A stretch of DNA of 64,000 nucleotides, from contig CAWKOH010000004.1 in the NCBI GenBank assembly GCA_963851245.1, forward strand, positions 1 through 64,000, in the 5' to 3' direction. This DNA comes from CAWKOH01 sp963851245 (lineage in GTDB: Bacteria > Actinomycetota > Acidimicrobiia > Acidimicrobiales > Palsa-688). Shown piece by piece: positions 61,457 to 64,000 of this stretch (within the stretch, counting starts at the first letter, position 1; every line of letters starts with the position of its first letter). A program made the translations under genes and the position numbers. Under the pieces are notes generated by a model. That model was not told where the DNA came from and did no database searches. It saw only the letters and a program-made list of their open reading frames with translations.

Positions 61457-63025
61457 TTAGTCCGCGAGCGACTGGGCGGACAGGGTGGTCCAGTCGTGGA
61501 TGAAGATCTGCTCGAAATAGGCGGCCACCTGTGGGTCGAAGATGATCAGTCCGGCGTCTCGGTTGTGCAGAACACCCGCACTCGACCAGTTCTGGCTGCT
61601 GACCAGAACCGCCGATGAGTCGACGACGATGCCCTTGTTGTGGACGTTGTTCTGAATCCGAACCCCGGACAGGTCCAACCCTGCGTTCTGCAGCAGCTCC
61701 AGGTGCGCTGAGTCTTCGAACTCGCTCATGATTATCCGCACGTCCAAGCCTTTCGCCTGCTTAGCGATCACCGCGTTGACGAGCGCCATGAAATCAGCAT
61801 CCTCGACCTGTGTCGAGACATGGATGTACTGCGTCTGGACAAACAGGGAGTTCTGAGCGCTGTTGATCAGATCCAGCACCGCCTTCGTATAGACGCCCGG
61901 ATCAGGAGTCAAGACCGGGCGAAGCCGGATCGTACCTTTCACCTCCTTTGGGGCGAAGAAGCGGCTGAACGGCGGGGTTTGTGTTGGCTTACTGGCCGGA
62001 TTCTTGGTCTGCGGTGGTGCGACGGCAGCTGGATTGGTGTTTGCTTTGGCGACGAGTAGATCATTCTCGAGAAACGCTTCGAGCATCGCGGCCAGCTTCG
62101 GAGACGTTACGACTACGTGCCAATCCCGGTCACTACCCCGTGCCTGTTCGCCATCTGCCGCGTTCTGAACGGGGTCGATCTTCGGCTGATTCGAGTTGTT
62201 CCAATTGCCACTCGACAGCCACACCACACTGTGATCTCGGATCGCGACCTTGATGTGGTAAGCGCTGGGAACCACCCAGCGGGTGGCGAACGGGTCGTCC
62301 CGGTCCAAAGCCCAGGCGAAGTCGAACTCTGTGATGGCCTTCTGTAGGGCGGCCTGGGTGTCCGGGTCAGTTTGGTCCGCCGTCGGATTCAACTCGAACG
62401 GCACGTCAAGGACGAGACGGAGCTGCTTCGAGCCCATCGCCGTGATGACCGCATCGAGCACGTGCCTGGAGGTGAAATCGTAAAGACCAACTGTCAGCTC
62501 CGACCCAATCGCGGCCAGGAATTCGCTCAACACTGTCCAACCTGCATCAGGGCTGGCGTGGCAAAGGATCGTGACCTCCTCGCTCACGTCTGTTAGCACC
62601 ACGTCAGGCGGCGTATAGGGAATCTGTGGCTTAGGCGGCTGGCGTGGTAACGGAACCTTGAGCGGGACAAGCTTGCCATCCTGCACCACCTGCTCACCGG
62701 GCATCACGGGTGGCCGCAGCTCTGGCGGCGTGGTGGGAAGCTTCGCCGCGAAACCCTTTGGGTCAGTTGTCTGGGCTATCTGGACCGGCGAAGCCTGCCG
62801 AACGTCTACCGCGAATCCGCCGACTGTCGCGGGAAGCCGCTGCGAGGTTGGGATGGCGTCGGTCTTCTTAGCGACGGTCACGACGACCGCAGGCTTACGA
62901 GTCAACCATCCCCCCGCCATCTGTACACCTGGACGCACCGACACCACCCCGGGCTTCATCAGCTCGGTGGCGTGAGCAGAAATCGTCCTGGAGATGGACG
63001 CCGCGGTCTCCTTGTCCAAAACCAT
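61457..63025 (-). CDS. Phospholipase-D-family protein with two HKD motifs
   Basis: A 522-residue protein. The N-terminal ~75 residues (MKPGVVSVRPGVQMAGGWLT, RKPAVVVTVAKKTD) form a small module often found before PLD or protease domains. Two PLD active sites are present: AYHIKVAIRDHSVVWLSSGN (H-x-K-x4-D, then SSGN-N) and VHNKGIVVDSSAVLVSSQNW (H-x-K-x4-D, SSQN). Between them are a P/T-rich linker and a second PLD repeat (YTKAVLDLINSAQNSLFVQT). It may be a phospholipase, nuclease or transphosphatidylase. First gene of the operon, so its promoter lies within 63026-63116. Confidence 0.88.
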   Translation of the reverse strand: MVLDKETAASISRTISAHATELMKPGVVSVRPGVQMAGGWLTRKPAVVVTVAKKTDAIPTSQRLPATVGGFAVDVRQASPVQIAQTTDPKGFAAKLPTTPPELRPPVMPGEQVVQDGKLVPLKVPLPRQPPKPQIPYTPPDVVLTDVSEEVTILCHASPDAGWTVLSEFLAAIGSELTVGLYDFTSRHVLDAVITAMGSKQLRLVLDVPFELNPTADQTDPDTQAALQKAITEFDFAWALDRDDPFATRWVVPSAYHIKVAIRDHSVVWLSSGNWNNSNQPKIDPVQNAADGEQARGSDRDWHVVVTSPKLAAMLEAFLENDLLVAKANTNPAAVAPPQTKNPASKPTQTPPFSRFFAPKEVKGTIRLRPVLTPDPGVYTKAVLDLINSAQNSLFVQTQYIHVSTQVEDADFMALVNAVIAKQAKGLDVRIIMSEFEDSAHLELLQNAGLDLSGVRIQNNVHNKGIVVDSSAVLVSSQNWSSAGVLHNRDAGLIIFDPQVAAYFEQIFIHDWTTLSAQSLAD

Positions 63026-63116
63026 CGTCCCGTCCTCTCTCGCCGTCCGAGGCCTACATGATCGCAGCGACCAACACGCTATCCGCCCGCATATGGACCT
63101 TCAGTCATAGAGAAGC

Positions 63117-63325
63117 GGAACCTCTGTGCCGGTTCTCCGACCTGACCGAGGTTTGGAAGCACCGTGGGGTCGGCACGTCCATTCCGGGTACATCTGACAC
63201 GGCAGCGACTGTGACCTGACACCATCCTCTGGCGCGCCCGGTGAAGCCCCGTGGCCTCTGCCAGGGCGGTGAACTCGCAGCCGTCCAGCCTCTCAACGGC
63301 GATGGCGTTTGAAGCCGGCACCCGT
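63117..63325 (+). repeat. Direct repeat, right copy (SDR C-terminal remnant)
   Basis: Counterpart of 55189-55400. The + strand reads EPLCRFSDLTEVWKHRGVGT and SIPGTSDTAATVT-stop, the end of a short-chain dehydrogenase whose front part is absent, followed by the same intergenic sequence as the left copy. It lies about 90 bp upstream of the PLD start codon. Confidence 0.8.
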
Positions 63326-63456
63326 ACTTGATAATCGCCGAGGCGGGCCCGACGGCAAGGGTGTAATGTTGTAATCACCTTCACTGAAGAGCCCCTACGG
63401 GGCAGACGGAGAGATCCGGCCCGCACCCGTTGGCTCAGATGTAAGGAGGAGTCGCC

Positions 63457-63697
63457 ATGCTGTCCCATCTCCTGGAGACTCGCAGCGACGGTGCTCTTCA
63501 CTTTCGGCGTGCTCGTGTACACCCTCGCAGTCGGCGTGGCGTTCCTTAACGCTTACGCCTTCCGGGCGTTGCAAGGCGCACTAGCGGTCTACTACGCCTT
63601 CGATCCGATCTCCCGTCGAGCGACCCGGGGGCGACAAGCAGACAAGCAGCGCCAAGAGGCGACCAAAGGCGATCCACCCGTTGACAACCTCGGGTGA
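63457..63697 (+). pseudogene. Small single-pass membrane protein, frameshifted start
   Basis: ATG 63457 follows an excellent ribosome site (AAGGAGGAG) and begins MLSHLLETRS, but that frame stops after 29 codons. The neighbouring frame supplies VLFTFGVLVYTLAVGVAFLN (membrane helix), AYAFRALQGALAVYYAFDPI and a basic tail to 63697. One extra base near 63485 explains both. About 79 residues if repaired. Without repair, the GTG at 63491 could start a 68-residue protein. Confidence 0.5.
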
Positions 63698-63869
63698 CTA
63701 ACTGGCCTTGCGATACGCCGTTGGAGCCATTCCGCCATTCTTCTCTTCCCCGCCTTTGTAAAAATACAGTTACCTGTGTGCCGAGCGGGCCGCTGACCGG
63801 ACGAACCGTAGCGGCACCTAGCTCGCTCCCTTCAACGCGGCGGCAAACTCGGTACATTTGCAACACACC

Positions 63870-64000
63870 ATGACCGAGCGGCAACACGACGTCGTAATCA
63901 TTGGGGGCGGCCCCGCCGGGGTGAGCGCGGCCCTCGAGTGCAAAGACATTCAGCTTGATGTTGTGCTGCTGGAAGCGGGCCCGGCCCTCGGTGGTCAACT
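63870..64000 (+). CDS. FAD-dependent NAD(P)-disulfide-type oxidoreductase, N-terminal part
   Basis: Begins MTERQHDVVIIGGGPAGVSA at ATG 63870 and runs off the window after about 43 residues. The GGGPAGVSAA loop and the following strand ending VVLLEAGPALGGQ form the FAD-binding Rossmann unit (GxGxxG ... E ... GGQ) of thioredoxin-reductase-like or related flavoproteins. The remaining domains are not visible. Confidence 0.8.
   Translation, partial: MTERQHDVVIIGGGPAGVSAALECKDIQLDVVLLEAGPALGGQ

Noticed and set aside
1..64000. tRNA, rRNA or tmRNA genes
   Set aside because: None could be recognised by eye from cloverleaf arms or conserved blocks; a covariance search would be decisive.

Overview
The window is high-GC bacterial DNA with an actinobacterial look. 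Signs are GTG starts, start/stop overlaps of the GTGA or ATGA type, a HelZ-type SNF2 helicase paired with a SWIM zinc-finger protein, free-standing Clp N-domain proteins, a GAF-ANTAR regulator and a surface protein ending in an LAFTG sorting signal. A soil actinomycete, possibly an uncultivated one, fits; nothing here fixes the genus. No rRNA, tRNA or CRISPR array was seen.

Layout. 0-13 kb is a decaying, mobile-element-rich stretch: a partial aminoglycoside-phosphotransferase-type gene, a 6-oxocamphor-hydrolase-like enzyme, an IS1634-type element (with a WYL-like passenger gene), an IS630-type element, a frameshifted DUF2237 gene, the 3' tail of a group II intron, a broken sortase-anchored repeat protein and a 34-bp tandem repeat. 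13-16 kb has an intact Clp-N protein and an MFS exporter. 16-31 kb is a conflict or defence-like accessory region: three VapBC-like PIN modules fully inside it and part of a fourth, a TOTE-type primase-helicase with an extra C-terminal domain, HelZ plus SWIM protein, and a class II Fic protein under a duplicated palindromic operator. 29-39 kb is catabolic: amidohydrolase remnant, glyoxalase-fold protein, cytochrome P450, two M24 pita-bread proteins (one without its metal ligands) and an EthD-like protein. 39-51 kb carries a group-2-like sigma factor, small regulators, membrane proteins, an alpha/beta hydrolase, a frameshifted fatty-acid desaturase, GAF-ANTAR and ACT regulators, and the agmatine-to-putrescine pair aguA-aguB. 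51-55 kb has a second glyoxalase-fold gene, a second 6-oxocamphor-hydrolase-like gene, a SnoaL-like gene, a cupin and an SDR that has lost its catalytic core.

55.6-63.0 kb is the most striking block: a tight five-gene minus-strand operon (PLD-family protein, FAD-sorbitol-dehydrogenase-type small subunit, GMC oxidoreductase, VioB-like ferritin-fold protein, animal-type haem peroxidase) converging on an HExxE metallopeptidase-like gene. Diverged direct copies of one SDR 3' end lie on both sides, so the block may be a discrete inserted cassette. My inference is an oxidative chemistry system in which a flavoenzyme, a possible di-iron enzyme and a haem peroxidase act together.

Many otherwise well conserved genes are broken by one small indel, several of them in short G/C runs. 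This is either widespread pseudogenisation or residual indel error in the assembly; the annotation marks each case.
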